Of a stretch of 64,000 nt of DNA, positions 12,441 to 21,892 are shown one piece after another. Position 1 is the stretch's first letter, and every line of letters starts with the position of its first letter. The stretch is taken from assembly GCA_031769625.1 (NCBI GenBank), contig JAUIMM010000213.1, positions 4,483,501 through 4,547,500 of the forward strand, read 5' to 3'. The notes below the pieces were generated by a model. The model was not told the origin of the DNA and did no database searches. It was given only the letters and a program-made list of their open reading frames with translations. The position numbers were made by a program, and so were the translations under genes. The DNA comes from Taudactylus pleione (Eukaryota; Chordata; Amphibia; Anura; Myobatrachidae).

Positions 12441-12764
12441 GGCCTATACTCTAATCCCCAATGTCCAGACACCTGATTCCTCGATCTTTCCTCCTGGCAT
12501 GATTGACCTTCAAGCAACAGTAAGAATAGTTCCTATGATAAACACCTATGATATGTGCTGAATGATATTTTGATCTATCTATATGTGTTCCTTAGGATAA
12601 CATAGGCACTATAAGGTCATATGCTGGTTATCGTAGGTAACTGATAGGCAGGAAACAAAAGTCATAAAGGCCAAAGAAAGATGAGGAACAACAAGAACAT
12701 CAAGAGGCTCCAGAAGGAGTTACTAAAGAAACATGGACATTTCTACTGAAAGATAGATCATTTG

Positions 12765-12779
12765 ATAAAAAGAGGGGAA
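12765..12779 (+). promoter_or_regulatory. Polypurine tract (plus-strand primer) of the retroviral element
   Basis: The purine run aaaaagaggggaa ends directly at the TGTTAGCG start of the 3' LTR. Such a tract primes plus-strand DNA synthesis during reverse transcription and defines the left edge of the LTR. It fixes the LTR start at 12780. Confidence 0.8.
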
Positions 12780-13293
12780 TGTTAGCGTGGAATGCTTAAT
12801 TAGATTATTAAATGCTCTATCTATGTGTATGTCACTTTAAGAGTGATTTTAAAAGTTACATAAGTTTGAAGTTTCAGAAAAACATGTTATTCACCATGCA
12901 GTCTGGAGTAGAGAAGATAAAGTACTGTCAGGGGTGGAGACCCTTGGACAGTCTGAACATAACAAGATAGAAGATGTGACCAAGATGGCAGGCGAGATAC
13001 ACGACAAGAATGTGCATCGTAATGTCTTATGTTTATCTTATCTACATGTCCAGCCAGTATTGAGGGGCACAAACAAGTTGTTTGTGCCAATGCATAAAGC
13101 TGACTCATGGTGACTAACCTTTTCAGACCCCTATAAATAAAGCCAGCACTCGTACTGTTCCCCAGAGCGGTCTACGCAGTGCTATGATGTGTAACTACAT
13201 CGTTGTCTGTGTCTGATTTGTTCTCCAACCATGGTTGTCTGTTTGCTTTGTCTTGAAATGTAAGCTACTGCTGATTCCAGATACATCGAAGGA
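12780..13293 (+). repeat. 3' LTR of the class I endogenous retrovirus
   Basis: Near-identical to 6790-7311. Differences seen by eye: six base changes and loss of 8 bases in the 'gtctgtttgtctgcttgc' stretch. TATA/poly-A signal TATAAATAAA at 13132-13141. The match to the 5' LTR ends at 13293. The sequence that follows (agtagtacagctctc...) belongs to the host repeat family, and no target-site duplication matching the left flank is seen. Confidence 0.85.
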
Positions 13294-13720
13294 AGTAGTA
13301 CAGCTCTCAAAACTACGCTCACAGCGTTGTCTCTGGATTACAAACTGACTGTGCGTTTTATGCTACACACTTGCGCCAATGTCAGCATTGCTGTGTGCGG
13401 GGGGTGGGTGCAGGGTTATCGATGGTAGTGTAATGTAGTTAGTGTGTGCGGGGAGGGGGTGCAGGGTTAGGAGGAGTGGAAGCTGTCTGTGACACTGGAG
13501 AAAAGATGGAGGAGGAGGAGGAGAACAGCACTGCAAGGTGAATAATTAAGGACTATTTAAGCTAATTGGAAACTTCCAATTGCTTAGTCATTAGGGGGTG
13601 TCCAAAGGGTTCCAGAGCAAGTGTAGACAATTTTTCCTTAAAATATGGATTTTAGGAAAAATTGTATGTGCTCAAAAAATAAAAACTTTATTAAATACCA
13701 ATAATCTCACAACTGCAGGA
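13294..13720. repeat. Continuation of the ~200-bp repeat family, G-rich part
   Basis: Starts with a compressed version of the repeat seen at 6600-6789 and passes into 'gtgtgcggggagggggtgcagggttaggagga' and 'ggaaacttccaattgcttagtcattaggg'. The latter part is nearly the same as 25800-26070, showing that this is a dispersed family and not a local tandem array. Confidence 0.6.
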
Positions 13721-14878
13721 AAAACCCAACAGGTGCGACAATTTTGGTAAACTCACACCTAATTGGATATGCCCCTATGAATGTCAACACATGCAATTAG
13801 GGTTAAACTGCAATAACGAGTTAGGGTTAGCTTTAGCAGTGGCTGATCCAAGGGGGAAGAGCGATAACGACGGTTGTCCGCCATTACACACAACTTTTCA
13901 GACTACATCCAGGGCCGCAGAGAGGGTGTTGTGTCTGGTGCTGTGTCCCAGGGGACGATGCCCTGGGGGTGGCACAGAGGCTGCCACCCCAGCATCCTTG
14001 ATGTTCTGTCGCTCCGGACAGGGATTGGGTACCGTTCACCCGCCGTGAAGGATAATTCACAAGGCACGCACCTGGCTGTGCTGTCCCGTCCTGGCTCTGA
14101 GTTTCCTTTGCCAGGCTACCTAAATTGGTCACCTAGTTAGCGGGCAGCAGTGATGGTGTGACAGGAGAATTAGGTGTAATCACATCATAATGTCTCATCA
14201 CCGAGAAAAGGAGCAGAGCCAGAGGCTGCATGCAGAGCACCAAGAAGTGCTACCACCACCCTGGCCAGAGTAAGCCCAGCTTCAGCACCCCATACAGAGG
14301 AAAGAGAGAAGAGGATAGAAGTAGATGCGGTGGACCAGGTAAGTAAAAATAGAGGGATGGGGGCAATATTAAAATATATATATTATATACATACATACAC
14401 ACAAGTGAAGGGGTGAGGGGAGAATAATATACACGCACATACACACAGTATGTATGTATATATGTATGTATATATGTGTGTAGGGGTTTGGGGGGTCAAA
14501 ATATAATTATATATAAGTGAAGCAGTGAGGGGTGCAAAAAATAATATAATATATAAGTGAATGGGCGATCATTAAATATGAAATGACGTGGGAACAAAAA
14601 ATAATGAAATATTTCAGTGAAGGGGTGAGGGAGGACAAAGTACTAAATATCTAAAAATATAGATATATATAGTTGTGCATATTGATAACATATCCTGTCT
14701 TTTAATATTGACCTACAGTAGTGTGGCTGACAGTCTGAGCATTAGCAGAGATTATACACTTTTTCCCCCACACAGAGAGCATTTATCCTTCTACGTACCC
14801 CTATATTGAAATAATAAAGAAACCCACCATCCAATCCATCTCAGTGCAGGGGCCAGACCAGTCATTTATTTGTCAGCC
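13721..14878. other. Unassigned stretch with AT-rich degenerate tandem units
   Basis: 13860-14140 is GC-rich repeat-like text without a coding signature. From about 14390 to 14660 a degenerate unit recurs about four times ('agtgaaggggtgaggg', 'agtgaagcagtgagggg', 'agtgaatgggcg', 'cagtgaaggggtgaggg') separated by AT-rich (ATAT) spacers. No gene recognised. Confidence 0.4.
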
Positions 14879-15790
14879 CATCACGAAGAGAGGCATGGTA
14901 AGTCAGAGTCCCATATAGATCATTTGAAGTTTATGTATAATATTATATATAAACTTTATTTCACTCTCTCTCCCAGGGCACTAAAATTTCCAGCTATGGC
15001 TCTGATTACACCTGTCCCCTCACCACAAGCAATACGGGCAGCCTCCTGCAATCAAGCAGGACTGGGAAGGAGAGAAAGATATTGAGCCAGCTGTTGGGCA
15101 CAGGAGTAACAGTATGGCACCTTTCCCTGCTGCATATCCAGGTACTCTTGTACTGTATATAGGAAAGGTTCCTGGACTGCACACCCTGAATATATATAAT
15201 GGGAGGTGCTAGCTGATGAGACTTATTGCAGGCACAGAAACAGACAAATCTCAGGTGCACAACTCCAAATTACTGATAATATATAAATGCAATAAAAATT
15301 TTCAATCAATAGAGATTTCTGGCATAATCATGGCCATGGTTATGGGCCTACCCACCATATCCAGGTAACCTCTTTAGGGTAGGTCCCTAACATACTAGGG
15401 TTCAAATCCAGAGCGCACTGGCGGTGCCCTGGGGTGGCTTAGCTGGGCTAGTTTGGGGGTGTCCTGTGCTCTGGATTTGAACCCTAGTATGTTAGGGACC
15501 TACCCTTAAGAGGTTACCTGGATATGTTCGGTAGGCCCATAACCTTGGCCATGATTATGCTAAAAACCTCTATTGATTGCAAAATTGTATTGCATTTATA
15601 TATTATCAGTAATTTGGAGTTGTGCACCTGAGATTTGTCTGTTTCTACACTTGTACTGTAGCAGGCAGCTCTCAACTGTTGCCATTCTCAGCTCTTTAAA
15701 ACTCTGCTCTCTGACATCAGCCCCAATGCTACCCTGCTCAGTGTCACCTGTCCTGCCCAGCCCTTTCTTTGCATTTTATGCTGCACACTT
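14879..15790. repeat. 0.8-kb interspersed repeat, copy A (split by a foldback element)
   Basis: Begins 'catcacgaagagaggcatgg' and matches copy B at 30297-31210 phrase by phrase: 'actttatttcactctctctc', 'ccagctatggctctgatt', 'gcaatacgggcagcctcctg', 'gagccagctgttggg', 'ccccaatgctaccctgctc'. In this copy the match is interrupted at 15147-15660 by a foldback element with a target duplication. No coding potential is seen. It may be a non-autonomous element or an LTR/UTR fragment of an unknown retroelement. Confidence 0.65.
15158..15649. mobile_element. Foldback element with 11-bp target-site duplication
   Basis: A long imperfect inverted repeat: the sequence around 15235-15425 ('acagaaacagacaaatctc' ... 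'actagggttcaaatccag') is repeated in reverse complement at about 15470-15645 ('ctggatttgaaccctag' ... 'gagatttgtctgtttct'), with a loop of some 50 bases near 15420-15470. It interrupts repeat copy A and is flanked by CTTGTACTGTA at 15147-15157 and 15650-15660. Copy B has only one such site and no insert, which gives a pre-insertion reference. The left side has about 75 bases before the arm begins, so the element is not perfectly symmetric. Confidence 0.7.
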
Positions 15791-16040
15791 GCACTGCTTT
15801 GCCATAGGACCTTGTACAACATGTTGCTAATTGGTACAGATCAGTAAGTGCCTTCACTGCGGCACTGTAGAAAGTGGTGTGTGGCGCTCACACAGTGATG
15901 GCATGTCTTAGAATTTAGTAGTGGGGTCTGAGCAGTGCTGTATAAAACCATCACTGAACTACAAGTCTCAGCCCAGAAAGAGGCATCACTGGATTACAAG
16001 CTGACTGTGTGTTTTATGCCATTTTATGCCAAACACTTTG
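15790..16040. repeat. Another unit of the ~200-bp repeat family
   Basis: Shares 'agaaagtggtgtgtggcgctcacacagtgatggcatg', 'aaccatcactgaactacaag', 'tctcagcccagaaagagg' (each given here in short pieces) and 'ggattacaagctgactgtg' with the units at 5.3-6.8 kb. It provides the intact order of the repeat across the point where the retroviral element at 6790 begins. Confidence 0.6.
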
Positions 16041-16077
16041 CTTTGGGCTACTAGTCATCATCCTTACTCTCTAAATC

Positions 16078-17256
16078 GAATTTGCCCATCTTTCAATTTG
16101 TGAGAGTCCTGAGGAATAATTTGGATCCAGCAATAGCTGAGGCACAATTGAGAGAATGTCAGGAACATTTTTTGGAACGTGGGTATAAAACTGCTACAGT
16201 AAGAGAGTGTCTCACCAGAGCCAGGAATATCTGTTATCACACGCAAAGAAAGTTGCAGAAGACCATAGTGTCTAAAACTGTTATTCTAAATCTACGCTGT
16301 GATTCCAACTTGAAATGTACACAGAAGGTCATTAAGAAATATTGGCCGATTGTTACGTCTGACACAGCATTTAAGAAGTTACAGAAGAGACCACCACTCT
16401 TGAGTGTGAGGTGTGGACCTGAACCTGAAAGATTTCTTGTTGAGAACAGATATGCGTTCAAGGAGTAACTCAGAGACAAATTGGCTGTCCCAAAAGAATG
16501 GATGTTAAAATTTTTGGGATGCATGACTTGCAGGTCTCCGATTACGGGTAAATTCTTCTGTCACCCACAAAGTGGAAAATAGATTTACCTTCGCCATTAT
16601 TTGACATGTTAGTTGGATCATGTCATCTATTACTTGGTTTGTCTTTTGCGGACTGTTCTACGTGGGCAAGACTGTAAGGACTTTCAGAGAGTATGTCTCA
16701 GCATCACTCCTCTAATCATCTTGCGTATGCTAGTGGATCCTCAGATAAACCTGTGGTACTGCACTTCTTAAAGAGAAGATATATATATATATATACACAC
16801 ACACACGCGCGCGCGCGCGCGCTATGCGGGACCTTCCATGTATATGTATGCTATATCTGGGAGTGCTTTATGAACCCCTATTATTGAGCACTTTCATTTT
16901 GATACTTCTAATAGTAGGTTCTGTGCCCCACGGCTGCTTTTCCGGGTTTGTGGTCTACTGCTGACACGCAAACCGGATATGCTTTGTTTGTGCGTTCCAA
17001 GTATTGGAGCACATACCGGAAGTTGCCATAGCATACCATTTGCAGCCTGTTCTTTTGTTCCATATTGTGGAGTGCGGTCACAGGAAGTGAATCGTTGTGG
17101 TCCGGACATACTGTAGCCTTGTTGACCTCGGGACGGATAGCGTCAGTAGTGCTGTTGCCGCTGTCACACCACCACATATATATATATGTGTTTTTTGAGC
17201 CTTTCAGTGAATCCCATTTGGGTTTGTATATGTTTGTATCTGGGTGATGTGTTGAC

Positions 17257-17260
<4 letters not shown>
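16078..17260 (+). pseudogene. Penelope-like element fragment: RT tail, linker and GIY-YIG endonuclease
   Basis: The frame at 16082-16468 encodes the C-terminal part of a Penelope-like reverse transcriptase. It begins after the SQFLRV-like motif (QFVRVLRNN), continues with ECQEHFLERGYKTATVRECLTRAR and then the CTQKVIKKYWPIV and LQKRPPLLSVR linker, and ends in a stop. Downstream frames add CMTCRSPITGKFF and VIYYLVC, and, after a frame change, GLFYVGKTVRTFRE, a good GIY-YIG core (Y, G, R). GIY-YIG domains nick target DNA in these elements. The 5' polymerase core is missing. The 3' side passes into a composite microsatellite and then some 400 bases of possible 3' UTR. Confidence 0.75.
16779..16822. 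repeat. Composite microsatellite (AT)n-(AC)n-(GC)n
   Basis: Three alternating dinucleotide tracts follow one another without a break: about nine AT steps, about seven AC steps and about nine GC steps. It is inside the presumed 3' part of the Penelope-like element. Confidence 0.9.

Positions 17261-17319
<59 letters not shown>
17261..17319. repeat. (TA)n microsatellite
   Basis: Uninterrupted TA dinucleotides for nearly 60 bases, at the downstream edge of the Penelope-like fragment. Confidence 0.95.
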
Positions 17320-17320
<1 letters not shown>

Positions 17321-17338
17321 CACAGAGCTGGGGGAATA

Positions 17339-17728
17339 TGTGACAAAAGCACTGGTCAAGTTATTAATGGGAGGTATGTCTGCCAGAGTTCTTAACTTCT
17401 GTCTGGTAATTCCTCTTGTTAATGAGCAACCTGATTAACAGATCTCCCGCTTAAAGGCTGATACAAGTTGTGTCAGTTGCTAGTCTGTCTCTCATTACCT
17501 GGGGAGAAGGCCGGCAGGTCTGTTGAGAGACACCACTGTGTTATGTTCTGTTTTAGTGATTTGGACATTAGCACCTTCCACCCCTAGAGAGGGATACTTA
17601 TGATTAGTTAGTGATGGATAGCTCAGAATGTATTTTTATGTTTTGTGAATTTTTGTGCTGCTAAATAAAACTAGCTGCAATACTCGTACAAAGGAACTGG
17701 ACTGAGTGCTATTAATTGGCACCTGTCA
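17339..17728 (+). repeat. Candidate solo LTR
   Basis: Starts TGTGACAAAAGC and ends GGCACCTGTCA, giving TG...CA ends with a short inverted repeat (TGTGACA/TGTCA). An AATAAA signal lies near the right end (about 17664), as expected in an LTR. No internal region and no clear target duplication are seen. It could equally be another kind of repeat. Confidence 0.3.
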
Positions 17729-18269
17729 AGAACAATCCAAGCATGTTTATAAATTCTTGCTTTAAGACAGAAAGCAGGATTGTGATGGCTGCATCAGAAG
17801 AATGCCATCTCAGCTGGGACTACAAATGTGAAAGCAGCTGGTACGCTCAGGTAACTGCAGTATAAAGAGCTACAGAGATAGGAAAATGAGAAAGCAGAGT
17901 GTGGGAACAGGTACAACCTGTCCAACAAAAGAAATCCAAATCCAGCATGGAGACAAGCAGAGAACACAATACTAACGCAGTGAAAGGTCTTTTTATATTC
18001 AAATGTCACTCTTTTTCTCCATTTATGTGCTCTATCAAACATATGACCTTTCCAGTAATGTACAAAGAATATATCTAAAAGTGAAATTGTAAAGTTACAT
18101 TCCCATGTGAAACCATAAAGATGTATTGATAAATTGAAGAAAAAAGAATTAATGCTTGTAGACTATATTTAAAAAATCAAAATTTACTTTTGTAATTAGA
18201 TTCTTAAATCATCCTCTCAAAGCTATGGATGAACATGACAATGAATATAATAATAAAGAGAAAAAAAAT

Positions 18270-18293
18270 ATATATATATATTATATTATATAC

Positions 18294-18324
<31 letters not shown>
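18270..18324. repeat. (TA)n-rich microsatellite
   Basis: Runs of TATATA with short interruptions; they create chance open frames reading IYIYI. Confidence 0.85.
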
Positions 18325-18332
18325 TTATTTTG

Positions 18333-18929
18333 TGGCAGTATCACCAGAGGTGGCACTGGTGGGCAGCAGATTCTGTGTGGGGCAGGGGAGATCCACCCAC
18401 ACAGACTAGAAAGGCATTGTGGGAAGATGCCTAATTGCTGCCGAGGGAACTCAGTCCAGGGAGGACTGAGGCAGACCAGTCAGACAGAGCTCACTGTGCT
18501 AGTAAGCCAGTGAGGACCAGAAGGCCTGAGCCCAGACCGGTGAGATACAGGGAAGGCTATCCAACTCTGGGACTGAGCTATGGTACCTGCAAGGAAGCAG
18601 GCCAGACTGTGAGAGGTGGCAGCCAACAAGCTAAGGAAGCTACACCAGGCCAGGAGGCCAGTGTCCAGTCCTGAATGTGGCAGGAAGGACCACCAATCTC
18701 AGAGACTTTCATGCAAAATAGCTTCTTCTGTAGAGAGGGTTCAAGAAGTGAGCTAGAGCCCTAAGAAAGGGCTAGGCGTTTATTATTTTCTGTTTGTTCC
18801 GGATTATGCTGAAAGTAAAGCATCACGTTCATTGGTTTTACTGGAATGTTATGTGTGGAGTCTGATTCTGGACCTAATCACTGCACCACTGACACTAGTC
18901 TACCAAGCTAATTACCCTAAGTATCACAA
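18333..18929 (+). repeat. Candidate solo LTR, Ty3/gypsy type
   Basis: A GC-rich block starting TGTGGCAGTATC and ending GTATCACA in AT-rich surroundings, about 600 bases, with no coding potential. The ends form TG...CA, and the last part ('cactgacactagtctacc', 'taattaccctaag') looks like an LTR 3' end. Flanks are AT repeats, so a target duplication cannot be judged. There is no internal region on either side. Confidence 0.35.
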
Positions 18930-18940
18930 TATATATATTT

Positions 18941-19330
18941 CATAGACAAAAAACCTTACAGTTTCACATGTCCCATTAAGGCTTCTTAGACCTTATGATC
19001 TGAAATTTCACAAAACCTATAGAATTTCTGCCAATTAAACTTAAAAAAGCGCACACAATTCTGTGAATTAGCAGCTACACCATTTTGTGAGTGACCGCAA
19101 TCTCACTCTGTGAGAGTGTTGAATCTGCAGTTAACCACAGGGTGTGAAGGCATACCATATCTGTATTGTGCAAGAAACATGTCCATTAAGGCGTCAGCCT
19201 TAATGATCGGAATTTCATTGCTTTTTTAAGTTTAATTGGCAGAAATTCTATAGGTTTTGTGAAATTTCAGATCATAAGGTCTAAGAAGCCTTAATGGGAC
19301 ATGTGAAACCGTAAGGTTTGTCGTCTATGG
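18941..19330. mobile_element. Foldback element with ~110-bp arms
   Basis: The left arm (18941-19050: catagacaaa, ttcacatgtcccattaagg, ggcttcttagaccttatg, tttctgccaattaaactt) recurs as a nearly perfect reverse complement at 19221-19329. The central 170 bases are unrelated to the arms. Flanks carry ATTTCAT on both sides (about 18937-18943 and 19333-19339), a possible 7-8 bp target duplication as made by hAT-like transposases. No transposase is present, so it would be non-autonomous. Confidence 0.65.
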
Positions 19331-19369
19331 AATTTCATTTATTTTTTACAATTTATTAACCATCAGGGA

Positions 19370-19680
19370 CTGGAGCAGCAAACCGGGCCACCTGCAGGGG
19401 AGAAGGGCAACAAAATGGTACACTAGCGATGGTGGTGGAGGGGATAGCACACAGGTGTTGTGGGGCTGCAGAGGGAGAGATGGCTGAGGCAGGCTGCAGG
19501 CGTGCGGGGCAGTGGCAGGAGTGGGGCAGTGCACAAGGACAGCAGCAGGGGACAGAAAGGCTCACTGGCGCCAATAGTACCAGCCCTGAACTGCTTCTTA
19601 AGACCCCTACACACGAAGCAATGTGCTCACGATGCAATATTGTGAATGATTTCCCTTGAACACTCCCCGGCACTCCAGGA
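19370..19680. other. GC-rich stretch without recognised gene
   Basis: Overlapping open frames exist on both strands because stops are rare in this GC-rich segment. None resembles a known protein and none is bounded by credible splice sites. Confidence 0.3.
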
Positions 19681-19739
19681 CACTATATGGTGCTTAAACA
19701 GCACATTTGGACTTGGGAAGTATCGTGCAACATTTAAAG

Positions 19740-21440
19740 ATAGCTGACTGTATACACGGATCAGTGAGATCCATGATGCAGGCATCTGTGTAAAATAAAC
19801 GATTCAGAGATGCACGCACAGATCAGTATGATCCATGTGGCTTGCATCTGAAAAAAAAATAAAATAAGACATAGATACATGGACGGATCAGTGAGATCCA
19901 TCCATGCATCTGTGTTACAAAAAAATAATAAAAGTACTGTATATTTTTTTTTTAAAAACTGTGTTCACCCCCCCTTCCCCCACGAACAACCAGCCCCGGG
20001 CTCTGGAGACCTAGTACTGATTGTGCTATATCCAGGGGACAAAAGATATAGGATCCCCCATATGAGGCACAACCAGCACCAGGCTTTTCAGAACCAGTCC
20101 TGTTTGCCAAAATAGAGGGGACAAATGACATAGGGGCCCACTGTATTCAGTGCAACCAGCACTGGGCTCTGAGCCAGTCCTGAAAATACAGGGAAAAATA
20201 ATGCATAGGGTCCCCCTGTATTTACAAAAATCAGCACCGGATCCTTTCTAACAGAGGGGTAATGCCACAGCCAGGGAGGCCCTTTCACCAGGCCCCCCAG
20301 CCGAAGCATCACCCCTGACCACTAGTCAGCCCAGGCCAGGGATCCCTGGGGACACCCCCAATAAAGGGGTCCCCTTCTCCAGGGCATCCCTGACTGGTGG
20401 GTTCCAGGTTGATAGTGTAGTGTAATGCATATGAAAGTATATTGTCTTTTGCAGTAGGACTACAGATCCCAGCAGGCCTCCCCCGCTTGCTGGTACTTGG
20501 AGAACCACAAGTATCAGCAAGCAGGTGATTAAGGGCCCGCTGGTATCTATTGTACCCATGTAAAAGAAATATTAAAATTAAACAAGGACAATGATTGTTT
20601 TAAATTTTTATTTTTCTGCACCTTCACCTGGGGGACGGCAGCCTTTAAGCTCTTTTTCATGGCTGCCGCTTCCCCCAGACTTCCACGGCATCTTCACCTG
20701 GAGGGCGTCGGCCTTTAAGATCTTTTGCATGGCTGCCGCCCATCCAGGAATTCCCCGGTGTCTTCTTTCTTCGGCAGCTCTTCTCTGCTGCTACCAGGCC
20801 GACGGACTGGCGTGCCCTGTCCTCGCACTGGCTTATATAAGACATCCGAGGGTGCAGGGCAATGACATTGCAAGCCATGATTGGCTTGCAGCGGCCATCT
20901 TGGAATTTAAAAGGCGCCGTTTTTTAAATGGGCACGTGCAGAAGGCTCGCCTCTCTCAGCCAATGAGCGCTGCGCTGTGACATAATTCCCCCTGCTAGAA
21001 AGGATCCAGTGCTGGTTCTGGTAAATACAGGAAGACCCTACGCATTTTTTCCCCTGTATTTCCAGAACCAGGACCGGCTCAGATCCCAGTGCTGGTTGAG
21101 CTGAATACAGGGAACCTCTACGTCTTTTGTCCCTCGTATTTTGGCAACCAGGACTGGGTCTGCAAAGCCTGGTGCTGGTTGTGCTTAATATGGGGGACCC
21201 CTATGTCATTTGTCCCCTGTATTTAGCACAACCAGTACTGTGTTTCCAAAGCCAGGTGCTGGTTGTTTTTTTTGGGGGGGGCACACAATTTTTTTTTACA
21301 CAGGTGTTCTTTTTTTTTTAAACACAGAAGGGTCTTACTGATCTCATCCGTACTTCTGTGCCTCCTGCACCACTGCCACCTGCACTGCCGCTGCACCATT
21401 GCCGGGTCCCGGCCGCAGCTAATGCCTTCTACAGTACACA
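19740..21440. mobile_element. Large element with long inverted, internally tandem ends
   Basis: The left part (about 19740-20300) holds repeated blocks such as 'gatcagtgagatcca', 'gaggcacaaccagcacc', 'cagtgcaaccagcactggg' and 'aatacaggg'. The right part (about 20990-21440) holds the same blocks in reverse complement: 'cagtgctggttgagctgaatacaggg', given here as 'cagtgctggttgag' and 'ctgaatacaggg', 'ggtgctggttgtgct', 'tcttactgatctcatcc'. Each arm contains several ~100-base units. The middle (20300-20990) includes two similar halves ('cacctgggggacggcagcctttaagctct' and 'cacctggagggcgtcggcctttaagatct', shortened: 'cagcctttaagctctttt' and 'cggcctttaagatctttt'). No transposase frame is visible. This fits a non-autonomous DNA transposon with very long TIRs. 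Confidence 0.6.
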
Positions 21441-21530
21441 AAAAAAATAAATTTTATCACAGGTGGGAGGGGGGAGTATTTAAAGCCTGTTTCTCCCATA
21501 TCTTGTATCAAATAAAAAGTGGTTCCTCAT

Positions 21531-21732
21531 TTAGGGGTCTATTTATCAAGCAGTGAAAAGTGTGGAGAAGTGAACCAGTGGAGAACTTGCCCATAGCAAC
21601 CAATCAGCTTTCAAATAACATTTATCAAGTACGGTCTATAAAATAATATGTAAGATCTGATTAGTTGCTATGGGCAACTTCTCCCCTGGTCCACTTCTCC
21701 ACACTTTTCACTGCTTGATAAATAGACCCCCA
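21531..21732. mobile_element. Palindromic MITE ('gcccatagcaaccaatca' family)
   Basis: The whole ~200 bases fold back: 'aggggtctatttatcaag', 'cagtgaaaagtgtggagaag' and 'ttgcccatagcaaccaatca' on the left are answered by 'tgattagttgctatgggcaa', 'cttctccacacttttcactg' and 'cttgataaatagacccc' on the right. A related, diverged copy is at 48426-48607. Non-coding, non-autonomous. Confidence 0.8.
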
Positions 21733-21892
21733 AATGTGGTAGTTTGTATAGTTTATAAAATGGTAGGCCTTGTTATGTTAACAAATTCTTCCTATACATA
21801 CAGTAGGAAAGGTCTCAATAGACATAGCTATTTTTTTTTTAAATGCATTTTTAATTAATGTTCAAATTCATTTTTTGTCTAAACCTACACTT

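Larger units (their letters stand above)
6790..13293 (+). mobile_element. Defective class I (gamma/epsilon-like) endogenous retrovirus
   Basis: Two LTRs flank an interior that keeps readable pieces in the right order: a Gag start, a nucleocapsid zinc knuckle, protease, the C-terminal end of integrase, and a polypurine tract touching the 3' LTR. Most of reverse transcriptase, RNase H, the integrase core and envelope are missing or unreadable. All pieces carry stops or frame changes, so the element cannot encode proteins. The LTRs differ by only about 1% apart from one 8-bp indel, which suggests a recent insertion or recent gene conversion. The gammaretrovirus-like call rests on the integrase tail and protease end; a closer relationship cannot be set by eye. 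Confidence 0.85.
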
